Origin: Streptomyces lanatus
GTDB lineage: Bacteria > Actinomycetota > Actinomycetes > Streptomycetales > Streptomycetaceae
DNA: 64,000 nt
Assembly: GCF_014655715.1 (NCBI RefSeq)
Contig: NZ_BNBM01000014.1
Coordinates: forward strand, 124,001-188,000
Reading direction: 5' to 3'
Part shown: positions 32,974-41,594 of the stretch, in pieces
How positions within the stretch are numbered: the stretch's first letter is position 1
Layout: each line of letters begins with the position of its first letter
Made by a program: the position numbers and the translations under genes
Notes under the pieces: generated by a model
What the model was told of the DNA's origin: nothing
Seen by the model: the letters and a program-made list of their open reading frames with translations, nothing else
Databases searched by the model: none

Positions 32974-33925
32974 TGTATTGACCCGCAGGGTTGTTGACTC
33001 GGGTGATGGGTGGCTGGCCTCCGAGTGCGGTGTGGCAGCGATGGTAGTTGTAGGCGTGGAGGAAGTCGGTCAGGGCTTCGGTGCGCTCGTGGTTGCTGGC
33101 GAAGGGCCGCAGGTAGGCCCATTCGTCGAGCAGGGTGCGGTTGAAGCGTTCGACCTTGCCGTTGGTCTGGGGGCGGTAGATGCGGGTCAGTTTGCCGGTG
33201 GCGCCGATCTCGGCGAGTGCTTGCTTCCAGGCCAGGCCCTTGCGGTAGGCCCAGGCGTTGTCGGTCAGCACGCGTTCGATGCGGGTGATGCCGTGGGCGT
33301 GGAAGAAGGCGGCTGCGCGGGTGAGGAAGCCGGCGCAGGTGGCGACTTTCTCATCGCGGTGGATCTCGCTGTAGGCGAGGCGGGAGCGGTCGTCGACGGC
33401 TGAGTGGACGAAGTCGAAGCCCATCTGGCCGCGGGTGGCCCGGCCGGCCTGGCGTCCCAGCGTCTTGTGTCCGCCGCCGTCCGGGATGCGTCCGAGTTTC
33501 TTGACGTCGATGTGAATCAGTTCGCCGGGGCGGTCGCGTTCGTAGCGGCGGATGAGCTGGCCGGTGGGCCGGTCCATGAACGCGAGCCGGTTCAGGCCGT
33601 GCCGGACCAGGATGCGGTGCACGGTCGAGGCGGGCAGGCCCAGGACCGGGCCGAGGCGTGCGGGGCCGAGCTTGCGGTCCTGGCGCAGCCGGCACACCCG
33701 GGCCTCCACCGCTGTCGCCGTGCGATGGGGTGTCGTGCGGGGGCGGCTGGAGCGGTCGTGCAGGCCTTGCTCGCCCTCCGCCCGCCAGCGGCGCATCCAT
33801 TTGTGGGCTGTGACGCGCGAGATGCCCATTTCCGCGGCGACGTGCGCGACGGGTCGGCCACTGCTGACACGTTCGACCAGCAGCCGCCTGCCATGAACGG
33901 TCAGCCGGGCATTACGGTGGGACAC
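32969..33925 (-). CDS. IS481-family transposase (DDE)
   Basis: A 318-residue transposase. The N-terminal HTH region (RRLLVERVSSGRPVAHVAAE, SRVTAHKWMRRW) is followed by an rve integrase core with the acidic triad at IHIDVKKLGRI, VLTDNAWAYRK and NGKVERFNRTLLDEW. The start is taken as GTG 33925 (VSHRNARLTVHG). The last codons run to the tip of the element, and the TAG stop is read from the CTAG of the target duplication (32969-32971), not from the element itself. Nothing suggests it is broken. Confidence 0.92.
   Translation of the reverse strand: MSHRNARLTVHGRRLLVERVSSGRPVAHVAAEMGISRVTAHKWMRRWRAEGEQGLHDRSSRPRTTPHRTATAVEARVCRLRQDRKLGPARLGPVLGLPASTVHRILVRHGLNRLAFMDRPTGQLIRRYERDRPGELIHIDVKKLGRIPDGGGHKTLGRQAGRATRGQMGFDFVHSAVDDRSRLAYSEIHRDEKVATCAGFLTRAAAFFHAHGITRIERVLTDNAWAYRKGLAWKQALAEIGATGKLTRIYRPQTNGKVERFNRTLLDEWAYLRPFASNHERTEALTDFLHAYNYHRCHTALGGQPPITRVNNPAGQYT
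32974..32998 (+). repeat. IS481 left terminal inverted repeat
   Basis: Begins TGTATTGA and has GTTGTT at offset 16-21; it pairs with 34001-34025 at 19 of 25 positions. Confidence 0.88.
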
Positions 33926-34000
33926 GAAGACCTCCGTGCGGTGCAGTCCTAGACAGCTCCACCACACCGGAGGTCTTCGCCATGATCAAGCCCGGCAAGC

Positions 34001-34025
34001 GTTAACAACGCTCGTGATCAATACA
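34001..34025 (-). repeat. IS481 right terminal inverted repeat
   Basis: Read on the minus strand it begins TGTATTGATCACGAGCGTTG; it is the partner of 32974-32998. Confidence 0.88.
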
Positions 34026-34031
34026 CCTAGG
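34026..34031. repeat. Right target-site duplication CCTAGG
   Basis: Second copy of the 6-bp target; it abuts the YchJ-family gene, whose stop begins 3 bp further on. Confidence 0.85.
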
Positions 34032-34033
34032 CC

Positions 34034-34405
34034 CTAATCCAGGAACTCCCCGTCGAGGTACACCCACGCCCCGTCCACCCGCTCGAACCGGCTCCGCTCA
34101 TGCAGCGACCCGCCCCGGTACGAGGCCCGGAAGGTCACCGTCCCCGTGGCGTGGAAGGCGGATCCGTCGCCCGTGTCGAGGATCTCCAGCCCCGTCCACC
34201 GCATCCCCGGATCCAGCTCCAGCAGCGCCGGCCGCGTCCGCGGATGCCAGGTGCGCAGCAGATACGCCACATCGCCCTTCACGAACGCGCTGTACCGCGA
34301 CCGCATCAGCGCCTCGGCGGTCGGCGCGGCGGCCGTACCGGCATGGAAACGGCCGCAGCACTCGCCGTAGGACTTGGACAGCCCGCAAGGGCAGGTGGTC
34401 GCCAT
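34034..34405 (-). CDS. YchJ-family SEC-C-motif protein
   Basis: A 123-residue protein. The N-terminal CPCGLSKSYGECCGRFH is the SEC-C zinc-binding motif (CxC...CC/CH), followed by the YchJ core ALMRSRYSAFVKGDVAYLLRTWHP and an NTF2-like beta-rich part. Its function is unknown; YchJ proteins are common across bacteria. ATG 34405 is 4 bp behind the M1 peptidase stop (34410), so it may be the last gene of the synthetase-peptidase-YchJ unit. Confidence 0.92.
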   Translation of the reverse strand: MATTCPCGLSKSYGECCGRFHAGTAAAPTAEALMRSRYSAFVKGDVAYLLRTWHPRTRPALLELDPGMRWTGLEILDTGDGSAFHATGTVTFRASYRGGSLHERSRFERVDGAWVYLDGEFLD

Positions 34406-34409
34406 CCCG

Positions 34410-35843
34410 CTAGCCCGCCGCCCGCGTCCGGGCCCCGGGCAGCGGAGGCAGCGTCGCCCCGTACACCCACGCCTGCACCAGCTCGTCCACCGGCTCGGTC
34501 GCGAAGCGGGCCACGTGCGCGGCGAAGGCGGCCGTGGTGACCGTGCCGTTGCGGTGCAGCTGCGCCCAACTGCGCACCATGCGGAAGAAGGCGATGTCGC
34601 CCAGGGCGCAGCGCACCGCGTGCAGGACGAGCCCGCCGCGTTCGTAGAGCCGGTCGTCGAACATCGACTTGCGCCCCGGGTCCGACAGCCGCAGATCCTG
34701 CGGCTGAGACGCCAGCAACCGGTGGGCGATGGCCGCGAGTTGCTGTGCGGTACGTCCGCCCGAGCGCTCCGACCACAGCCACTCCGCGTACTTGGCGAAG
34801 CCCTCGTTCAGCCAGATGTGCCGCCAGTCCGCGATGGACACGCTGTTGCCGAACCACTGGTGCGCCAGCTCGTGCGCCACGAGCCGCTCCGAACCCCGCG
34901 CCCCGTCCACATGGTTGGCGCCGAACAGCGACAACCCCTGTGCCTCGACGGGCACATCGAGCTCCTCCTCGGTCACCACGACCGCGTACTCGTCGAACGG
35001 GTACGGCCCGAACAACTCCTGGAAGACCTCCATCATCTGCGGCTGACGCGCGAAGTCCCGCGAGAAGTCGGCCAGGAGATGCGCCGGGATGTGCCCGTGC
35101 TGCGGTATGCCGCCGAGCCCCGGGTCGCCGAGGAGGACCGTCTGGTACTTGCCGACCGACAGACCGACGAGATAGCTGGAGGTCGGCGCCGACTGCTCGT
35201 ACACCCAGGTCGTGGTCGACGCCTTCGTCGTCCGGGTCAGCAGCCGCCCGCCCGCGACCACCGCGTACGCCGACGGTGTGGTGATCGAGATCTGGTACGA
35301 CGCCTTGTCGGCCGGCCGGTCGTTGCACGGGTACCACGACGGTGCCCCGATCGGCTGGCTCGCCACCAGCGCCCCGTCCTCCAGCTCCTCCCAACCGAGC
35401 CCGCCCCAGGGGCTGTTGACCGGCTTGGGGTTACCCGACCAGTGCACCTCGACCGTGAAGGCCGCCCCCGCGCGGATCGGCTTCGCGGGGCGCACCCGCA
35501 GTCTGCCGCCGCGGTGGGTGTAGTGCGGCTGCCGTCCGTCGAGCCGGACCCGCCCGATCTTGAAGTCGGCCAGGTTCAGCACGAACTCGGTCAGCGGCGC
35601 CCGTCCCGCGATGGCGTTGATCCGGGCCGTCCCCGACAACCGGTTCGGGCCCGGGCGGTAGTCCAGCGCCAGCTCGTACCGGTGCACCCGGTAGCGGGGA
35701 TCGCCGTGCTCCGGGAAGTACGGGTCCACGCCCGCCGTCTGCTGAACTGCCACTGCTGTCTGTGCTCCCTGCGCTGTACCGCTGCCACTCCGTGCCGGCC
35801 CGTTGCTCTCCGGCCCTGAGTGGGCCGCGCTCAGGAACGCCAT
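34410..35843 (-). CDS. M1-family zinc metallopeptidase, possible poly-lysine-degrading (Pld-like) enzyme
   Basis: A 477-residue gluzincin. The zinc motif HELAHQWFGN with the third ligand in WLNEGFAKYAEWLW is intact, the exopeptidase-type GAMEN position reads EAQGLSLFGANH, and YERGGLVLHAVR is a family block. It is shorter than full-length aminopeptidase N and lacks its C-terminal helical domain. No clear signal peptide is seen, but the N-terminus has a mild hydrophobic AFLSAAH. ATG 35843 lies inside the end of the Pls-like gene (13-bp overlap), so the two are coupled. The known poly-epsilon-lysine degrading enzyme is an M1-type aminopeptidase encoded next to pls, which makes that role plausible. 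Confidence 0.87.
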   Translation of the reverse strand: MAFLSAAHSGPESNGPARSGSGTAQGAQTAVAVQQTAGVDPYFPEHGDPRYRVHRYELALDYRPGPNRLSGTARINAIAGRAPLTEFVLNLADFKIGRVRLDGRQPHYTHRGGRLRVRPAKPIRAGAAFTVEVHWSGNPKPVNSPWGGLGWEELEDGALVASQPIGAPSWYPCNDRPADKASYQISITTPSAYAVVAGGRLLTRTTKASTTTWVYEQSAPTSSYLVGLSVGKYQTVLLGDPGLGGIPQHGHIPAHLLADFSRDFARQPQMMEVFQELFGPYPFDEYAVVVTEEELDVPVEAQGLSLFGANHVDGARGSERLVAHELAHQWFGNSVSIADWRHIWLNEGFAKYAEWLWSERSGGRTAQQLAAIAHRLLASQPQDLRLSDPGRKSMFDDRLYERGGLVLHAVRCALGDIAFFRMVRSWAQLHRNGTVTTAAFAAHVARFATEPVDELVQAWVYGATLPPLPGARTRAAG

Positions 35844-38800
35844 GCTTCGATCGGATTGCCGAGCCACCGGGTGTCGTCGGGGACCGACTCCGCCGCCATC
35901 ACCAGCGACGCGGGACCCAGTGTCGTGCGGGCTCCGATCGCGCTGCCGGGCAGGACGATCCCGCCAGGACCCAGCGTCGCGCCCTCACGGAGGACCACAG
36001 TATCCGTCCGCAAGATCCGGTCGTGGAAGAGGTGTGTCTGGAGCACACAGCCCCGGTTGACGGTTGCCGCGTCCTCCAGCGTCACCAGATCCGTCTCCGG
36101 CAGCCAGTAGCTGTCCACCCACACGCCCTTGCCGATGCGCGCACCGAGCCCCCGAAGCCACGCTGTCATCACCGGCGTACCCGGTACCGAGCCCGCCAAC
36201 CACGGCACGGCCAGCACCTCGACGAACGTGTCGGCGAGTTCGTTGCGCCACACGAAGGACGACCACAGCGGATGCTCCCCGCTGTGATGCCGCCCCACCA
36301 GCAGCCACTTCGCGGCGATCGACACCAGCCCGGCGGCGGCACCCGCCGCGAGCAGCACAAGCCCGGACAGCAGCGGCGCCCAGGGGCCCAGCGCACACAG
36401 CGCGGCGATCGTCAGCACCGCGACCCCGGCCGAGCAGAACACCGGCACGATCCGGCACAGCTCCACCAGACCGCGCGCCCACAGCAGGTGCGAAGGCGGG
36501 TCGTACGTCCGGCTCTGGTCGCCGTCGGACGCGGCCCGCGGCAGCTTCACCGGCGGCAGCCCCAGATACGACGTGCCCTTCTTCGCCTTCTTCGGCGTCG
36601 CCGACAGCACACCGACCAGGCCGCCGTCCGGCACGGAGCGTCCCGGCGCGGTCATCCCCGAGTTCCCGAGGAACGCCCGCCGCCCGATCTCCGCCCGCCC
36701 GATCCGCATCCAGCCGCCACCGAGCTCGTACGGCGCGGTCAGCGTGTCGTCGGCCAGGAACGCGCCCTCACCGACCGTCGTCAGGCTAGGCAGCGCCAGG
36801 ACCGTGGACACCTCGGCGCCCCGCCCGATGCGCATCCCGAGCAGCCGCAGCCACACCGGCGTGACCAGCCCGGCGTACAGCGGGAACAGCGTCTCGCGCG
36901 AGCGGTCCATCAGCTGCGTCACGGTCCAGGCCTGCCAGCCGACCCGGCTGTGCGTGGGATGCGTGCCCTCCCGCAGACCGAGGCTCAGCAGCCGCACGGA
37001 GATCAGGATCAGCAGCGCGTACGCCGCCCCGAAGGCCAGCGTCGCCGGGACCAGGGCCAGCGCGGCGCCCGTCAGCGGCGCGTCCGGCGTGAAGAACACC
37101 CGGGCCACGAGGAACGCGGCCACACCGGCCAGCAGCGGCAGCGCGCTGAGCGCGAGGCCGGTCAGGCCGTACATCACCCGCCAGTACGTGCCGCGCCGCG
37201 GCCGCTCCATGGGCCAGTTCCGCTTGGCCTTGCCGAGCTTGACCGCGGGCGCGCCCGCCCAGCGCTGCCCGGTCGGCACCTGCCCGGTGACCGCCGAACC
37301 CGGCGCCACCTCGGCCCGCTTGCCGACGCGGGCGCCCGGGAACAGCATGCTGCGCGTGCCGACGACGGCGTGCGCGCCGACCTTGACCGAGCCGATCTCC
37401 AGCCGGTCCCCGTCCAGCCAGTACCCGGACAGGTCCACCTCGGACTCGACGGCGGCACCGCGCCCCAGCTTCAGCAGCCCGGTCACCGGCGGCAGCGAGT
37501 GCAGGTCCGCCTCGGGCCCGACCTTGGCGCCCAGCGCCCGCGCGTAGCGCTCCAGCCAGGCACCGGTCAGCGAGGTCGCCCCGCTGAACTCGGCCAGCCG
37601 CTCGGCCGTCCACAGCCGCAGATGCACACTGCCACCGCGCGGATACCGGCCCGGCTTCACACCCTTGAGCAGCAGCCGCGCCCCGCCGGCCGCCAGCGCG
37701 AGCCGCCCGGGCGGGCTGAACAGCGCCGCGGCCCCGGCCGCGAGCAGCCACCAGGGCGCCGTCGGCAGCCACCCATAGGCGGGCAGCACATTGCCGAGCG
37801 CGGCCAGCACGACCGTCCAGCGCAGACCGAGCAGCGTGAACAGCGGAACGAGCAGCAGCACCTGGATCAGCTGGGCGCTCCGGGGCACCGGAGCGATGAG
37901 CCGCTCCGCCCCGTCGTCGTGCGCCGACTCCTCCAGGTGCCGGGCCAGCTTGCGCAGCACCGGCTGCTGGTAGATGTCCAGGACGGCCGCGCTCGGGTAG
38001 CGGGTCCGCAGTCGCGTCGTCAGCTGCGCGGCGGCCAGGCTGCCGCCGCCGATCGCGAAGAAGTCGTCGGAGGCCCTGCCGACGGGGATCCCGAGCACCT
38101 CGGTCCACTGCTCCGCCAGCCACGCCTCGGTGCCGTACAACTGCTCGGAACGGCCACCCGTCTCCAGGCCCTCCAGGGGCCACGGCAAGGCGTTGCGGTC
38201 CACCTTGCCGCTGGTCCGGGTCGGCAGGTCGTCCACGGGCGCCAGCAGCGGCACCAGCGCGGCCGGCAGCTCGGCCCGCAGCTTCTCCACCGCCGTCGCC
38301 TGGTCCCAGCCGTCCTGCGTGACGACGTACCCGACGAGCAACTGATTCCCACTGCGCGCGGTCCGCACGGCGGCCGCCGCACCGGCCACACCCGGCAGCG
38401 CCTGCAGCGCGGCATCCACCTCACCGAGCTCGATCCGCCGCCCGCCGAGCTTGATCTGCTCGTCGGCCCGCCCGAGGAAGACCAGCCCCTCCGGCTCCGC
38501 CTTGACGAGGTCACCACTGCGGTACGCCCGCTCCCAGCCGAGCGACTCCAGCGGCGCGTACTTCTCCGCGTCCTTCTCGGCGTCGAGATACCGGGCGAGC
38601 CCGCCCCCGCCGATCACCAGCTGCCCGCTGGCGCCCATCGGCACCGGCTCACCGGCCTCGTCCACGACGGCCAGCTCATAGCCGTCCAGCGGCAGCCCGA
38701 TCCGGATCGGCTCCTCGCCGCTCATCAGCGCCGCACAGGCCACCACGGTCGCCTCGGTGGGCCCGTAGGTGTTCCACACCTCGCGGCCCTCGGTCACCAG

Positions 38801-39685
38801 CCGCTGCGTCAGCTCCGGCGGGCAGGCCTCACCGCCGAAGATCAGCAGCCGTACGTCGTTGAGGGTCTCCGGCTCCCAGAGCGCGGCGAGCGTCGGCACG
38901 GTCGACACGACCGTGATCTCCTGCTCCACCAGCCACGGCCCGAGATCGGCCCCGCTCCTGACCTGCGAACGCGGTACCGGCACCAGACAGGCGCCGTACC
39001 GCCACGCCAGCCACATCTCCTCGCAGGACGCGTCGAACGCGACCGAGAGTCCCGCCATGACCCGGTCGCCGGGCCCGATCGGCTCCTCGGTGAGGAACAG
39101 CGCGGCCTCGGCGTCCACGAACGCGGCGGCACTGCGGTGGGAGACCGCGACGCCCTTGGGCTTACCGGTCGAGCCGGAGGTGAAGATGATCCACGCGTCG
39201 TGCTCGACACCGGGGCGCGCGGCGGGAACGTCACTGCGCGAGTGCACGGTCAGCTCGTGCCCGGCCCCGACGACGGCCCGTACATCGGCTTCCCCGAACA
39301 CCAGCTCCGCCCGCTCGTCCGGGTCCTCGGCGTCCACGGGGACATAGGCGGCACCGGCCGCGAGCACGGCCAGGATCGCCACGTACAGGTCGTTGGTGCC
39401 GGACGGCACCCGCACGCCCACCCGGTCCCCGAGCCCGACACCGGCCTCGGCGAGCGCCCGCCGCACCCGCTCCACCTCGATGGCGAGCGCCCGGTAGGTC
39501 AGGCTGGTGGTGCCGTCGTCCAGCGCCGGCTCGTCCGGGAACGACCGCACCGACGCGTCGAAGACGTCGACGAGGGTGCGCGGGGAGGCCGCGGGGCCTC
39601 CGGAGAAACGGGCGGTGTCGCCGAACTTCTCGCGGAGTTCTTCGTGGAGCAGGCCGAGAGCATCACTCTCGTGAATCGCTGCCAT
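35831..39685 (-). CDS. Pls/PosA-family membrane non-ribosomal peptide synthetase
   Basis: A 1284-residue protein with the architecture of epsilon-poly-L-lysine synthetase. Order: adenylation domain (residues about 1-500: IIFTSGSTGKPKGVAVSH, WNTYGPTEAT, YRSGDLVK, SGKVDRNAL); carrier domain with Ser in DDFFAIGGGSLAAAQL; then about six membrane helices interleaved with three hexapeptide (left-handed beta-helix) modules such as VGAHAVVGTRSMLFPGARVG, IGRRAFLGNSG and GATLGPGGIVLPGSAIGA. There is no normal condensation or thioesterase domain. By hand the specificity residues read D-A-E-S-I-G-T-V-V-K, close to the lysine code as I recall it. It likely makes an isopeptide homopolymer at the membrane. 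ATG 39685 has GAGGA 8 bp upstream. Confidence 0.92.
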   Translation of the reverse strand: MAAIHESDALGLLHEELREKFGDTARFSGGPAASPRTLVDVFDASVRSFPDEPALDDGTTSLTYRALAIEVERVRRALAEAGVGLGDRVGVRVPSGTNDLYVAILAVLAAGAAYVPVDAEDPDERAELVFGEADVRAVVGAGHELTVHSRSDVPAARPGVEHDAWIIFTSGSTGKPKGVAVSHRSAAAFVDAEAALFLTEEPIGPGDRVMAGLSVAFDASCEEMWLAWRYGACLVPVPRSQVRSGADLGPWLVEQEITVVSTVPTLAALWEPETLNDVRLLIFGGEACPPELTQRLVTEGREVWNTYGPTEATVVACAALMSGEEPIRIGLPLDGYELAVVDEAGEPVPMGASGQLVIGGGGLARYLDAEKDAEKYAPLESLGWERAYRSGDLVKAEPEGLVFLGRADEQIKLGGRRIELGEVDAALQALPGVAGAAAAVRTARSGNQLLVGYVVTQDGWDQATAVEKLRAELPAALVPLLAPVDDLPTRTSGKVDRNALPWPLEGLETGGRSEQLYGTEAWLAEQWTEVLGIPVGRASDDFFAIGGGSLAAAQLTTRLRTRYPSAAVLDIYQQPVLRKLARHLEESAHDDGAERLIAPVPRSAQLIQVLLLVPLFTLLGLRWTVVLAALGNVLPAYGWLPTAPWWLLAAGAAALFSPPGRLALAAGGARLLLKGVKPGRYPRGGSVHLRLWTAERLAEFSGATSLTGAWLERYARALGAKVGPEADLHSLPPVTGLLKLGRGAAVESEVDLSGYWLDGDRLEIGSVKVGAHAVVGTRSMLFPGARVGKRAEVAPGSAVTGQVPTGQRWAGAPAVKLGKAKRNWPMERPRRGTYWRVMYGLTGLALSALPLLAGVAAFLVARVFFTPDAPLTGAALALVPATLAFGAAYALLILISVRLLSLGLREGTHPTHSRVGWQAWTVTQLMDRSRETLFPLYAGLVTPVWLRLLGMRIGRGAEVSTVLALPSLTTVGEGAFLADDTLTAPYELGGGWMRIGRAEIGRRAFLGNSGMTAPGRSVPDGGLVGVLSATPKKAKKGTSYLGLPPVKLPRAASDGDQSRTYDPPSHLLWARGLVELCRIVPVFCSAGVAVLTIAALCALGPWAPLLSGLVLLAAGAAAGLVSIAAKWLLVGRHHSGEHPLWSSFVWRNELADTFVEVLAVPWLAGSVPGTPVMTAWLRGLGARIGKGVWVDSYWLPETDLVTLEDAATVNRGCVLQTHLFHDRILRTDTVVLREGATLGPGGIVLPGSAIGARTTLGPASLVMAAESVPDDTRWLGNPIEAWRS

Positions 39686-40040
39686 CCGGTCCTCGCGTCT
39701 CGAACCCGGATGCCTCCGGGGCGCTGGCGGGCCCGCAGGTTTGCCTGGGGTTGTCCGGCTCCAGCTCCGTAACAAGCCGGAAATTTTAGTACGACGCTAG
39801 GTTCGGGGCCGGGGAACGGCCACTCGGGGGACGTGTTCGAGGCTGCTCCAGACTCCGGCGACCTGCGCTGACCTGGTGATCTTCGACCGAACGAGACATC
39901 CCCCACACAGTGCGTGACAGGGCGGTGGACACAGCGTCCGGATGGCCCATTCCGGGATGCCGAGGCCCCTGCCAGCGGCGGCAATGGACACAGACCGCGG
40001 GCGCCGCGGACGGTGCTTCCCTGCCCTTGCCGGAGGACGG
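39686..40040. other. Divergent intergenic region (355 bp) between the synthetase and a membrane-protein gene
   Basis: An AT-rich island (39781-39790) offers a minus-strand TAAAAT (39783-39788), a reasonable -10 about 95 bp before the synthetase start. The 9-mer TGGACACAG occurs twice (near 39926 and 39985). No RNA gene or small coding frame is convincing; plus-strand upstream ATGs in frame with the membrane protein lack a ribosome site. Confidence 0.45.
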
Positions 40041-41306
40041 ATGTCGAACCCACCACAGGGCAGTCGTACGGGCAGGATCCTGCGCGGCACGGCCTCGGCG
40101 GTCCTGATCGTCCTCGCCTGCGTCCTGGTCCCCGTCACCGTGATCACGGTGTGGGTGCACGACATCGCCCTCGACACCGACCGCTACGTCAAGACGATGA
40201 AGCCGCTCGCCACCGACCGCGACATCGAGGACGCCGTACGCCACCGGCTCGTCGACGCGGTGGACGTCCGCGTGAACGGCAAACAGGTCACCACCGACAT
40301 CGCGAACTGGCTCAAATCGCAGGGCCTGCCGCCCCGCGCGGCCGATGCCGTCAAGGCGCTGGCCCCCCAGGTGGACGAGGCCGCGAACGCCGCCGCCGAC
40401 CGGATCGCGAAGCGCTTCGTCGAGAGCGACCGGTTCGAGAACCTCTGGGTCACGGCGAACCGCACCGCCCATTCGGCCGTGGTGCACGCCCTCACGGGCA
40501 AGGGACGCGGGGCGATCGGCGTCGAGGAGGGCACCGTGACCCTCGACGTCGGAACCGCGGTGGAACAGGTCAAGAAGGAACTGGTCGACGCCGGTGTACA
40601 GCCCGCTTCCAAGATCCCGGACGTCGAGAAACAGGTCGTCCTGTTCAAGTCCGACCAGCTCGACCAGTTCCAGGACGCGGCACACGCGCTGGACCTGGCC
40701 GGCTACTGGATGCCGATCATCACCGTGCTGCTGGGGGCCGCGGGAATCCTGCTGGCCCACCGTCGCCGCCGAGCCCTGGCCAAAGCGTCGCTCGGGGCTG
40801 CCTTCGGCTGTCTCGTCGTGGCCATCGCCCTGGTCATCGCCCGCCGCTACTACCTGGACCATCTGCCGCCGACCGTCCTGTCCGAGCCGGCCGCGGCCTC
40901 CGTGTTCGACACGCTGCTGCGCTTCCTGAAGGTCACCCTGCGGACCGTGATCGTCCTCGGCGTGCTCATCGCCCTCGGCGCCTACCTCGTCGGCCCCGGG
41001 CGACTGCCCCGCGCCCTACGCGGCTGGGCCGAGCAGGGCGCCGACACGACGGCCCGCTGGGCGGACTCGCACGGCCTCACCACGGGCCGCGCCGGGACCT
41101 GGACCGAGGCCAACCGCAAGTGGCTCACCATCGGCGCACTGCTGCTGATCACCCTGGTGTTCGCGCTGTGGAACAACCCCACGGTCTGGACGGTCGTGGT
41201 CCTGGTGATCATCCTGCTCGCGGCACTCACAGTGATCGCCCTGCTCGCCGCCGACGGCCGCAGAAGGCCCCCGACGGGCCCGGAAAAGCAAGAAACCCCT
41301 GCTTGA
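40041..41306 (+). CDS. Hypothetical membrane protein with large extracellular loop
   Basis: A 421-residue protein. Helix 1 (ILRGTASAVLIVLACVLVPVTVITVWVHD) is followed by about 190 residues outside the membrane that are rich in Asp, Val and Lys and contain the repeated idea DTDRYVKTMKPLATD, then four or five C-terminal helices with short loops (YWMPIITVLLGAAGILL, ALWNNPTVWTVVVLVIILLAAL). The VWVHxxxLDTDRYV start is a recurring pattern in actinobacterial membrane proteins of unknown role. ATG 40041 has GGAGGAC just upstream. Its stop codon is in the loop of the tRNA terminator that follows. Confidence 0.75.
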   Translation: MSNPPQGSRTGRILRGTASAVLIVLACVLVPVTVITVWVHDIALDTDRYVKTMKPLATDRDIEDAVRHRLVDAVDVRVNGKQVTTDIANWLKSQGLPPRAADAVKALAPQVDEAANAAADRIAKRFVESDRFENLWVTANRTAHSAVVHALTGKGRGAIGVEEGTVTLDVGTAVEQVKKELVDAGVQPASKIPDVEKQVVLFKSDQLDQFQDAAHALDLAGYWMPIITVLLGAAGILLAHRRRRALAKASLGAAFGCLVVAIALVIARRYYLDHLPPTVLSEPAAASVFDTLLRFLKVTLRTVIVLGVLIALGAYLVGPGRLPRALRGWAEQGADTTARWADSHGLTTGRAGTWTEANRKWLTIGALLLITLVFALWNNPTVWTVVVLVIILLAALTVIALLAADGRRRPPTGPEKQETPA

Positions 41307-41316
41307 CAGGGGTTTC
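41292..41316 (-). terminator. Terminator of tRNA-Leu, overlapping the stop codon of the convergent gene
   Basis: GAAACCCCTG (41292-41301) and CAGGGGTTTC (41307-41316) form a perfect 10-bp stem with a 5-base loop. Read on the minus strand it follows the tRNA by 3 bp and is itself followed by TTGCTTTT, so it is a classical rho-independent terminator. The TGA stop of the plus-strand membrane-protein gene (41304-41306) is in the loop. Confidence 0.85.
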
Positions 41317-41319
41317 AGC

Positions 41320-41407
41320 TGGTGTCCGAGGGGGGACTTGAACCCCCACGCCCGATAAAGGGCACTAGCACCTCAAGCTAGCGCGTCTGCCATTCCGCCA
41401 CCCGGAC
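41320..41407 (-). tRNA. tRNA-Leu (anticodon GAG)
   Basis: An 88-nt class II tRNA on the minus strand. The acceptor stem GTCCGGG pairs with CTCGGAC, followed by discriminator A and an encoded CCA. The anticodon stem CTAGC/GCTAG encloses the loop TTGAGGT with GAG at 41372-41374 (plus-strand CTC). A long variable arm (TGCCCTTTATCGGGCG) marks it as Leu, and the T arm has GGGGGTTCAAGTCCCCC. It reads CUC/CUU codons. Confidence 0.97.
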
Positions 41408-41594
41408 AAGGTGTCTGTCGTGCGGGGTTTCCCCCGCGGCGACAGAGGAAACATTACCAGGCTTTCGAAGGGCCCCCGATCACCCCCCGTCGCGACGTGA
41501 ACGGCGTGTGACGGGTCGTGGCCGCTCTTGGGCGGGGCCGTGGTCGGAGGGAGGATGAGGGGGAACAGCAGCAGCGACCGCGGAGGGAAGCAGC
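41408..41594. other. tRNA leader and promoter region
   Basis: The tRNA leader contains an imperfect hairpin (CTGTCG ... CGACAG, 41415-41445) around a GCGGGG/CCCCGC stem. TAATGT on the minus strand (41451-41456) is a possible -10 element. The rest, up to the M20 peptidase start, shows nothing further apart from its GGAGGGAAG ribosome site. Confidence 0.4.

Larger units (their letters stand above)
32974..34025. mobile_element. IS481-family insertion sequence, 1052 bp, complete
   Basis: The element is bounded by 25-bp terminal inverted repeats (32974-32998 and 34001-34025) that match at 19 positions, including TGTATTGA at the tips and GTTGTT 16 bp inward. It carries one intact DDE transposase gene on the minus strand and is flanked by a 6-bp CCTAGG duplication. 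Both host neighbours keep their full reading frames. Intact ends, intact transposase and a perfect duplication suggest a fairly recent insertion. Confidence 0.92.

Noticed and set aside
35762..39772. A 1336-codon open frame on the plus strand opposite the Pls-like gene
   Set aside because: The protein is Arg/Pro/His-rich nonsense from the high-GC antisense frame; the minus strand encodes clear NRPS and membrane motifs over the same span.
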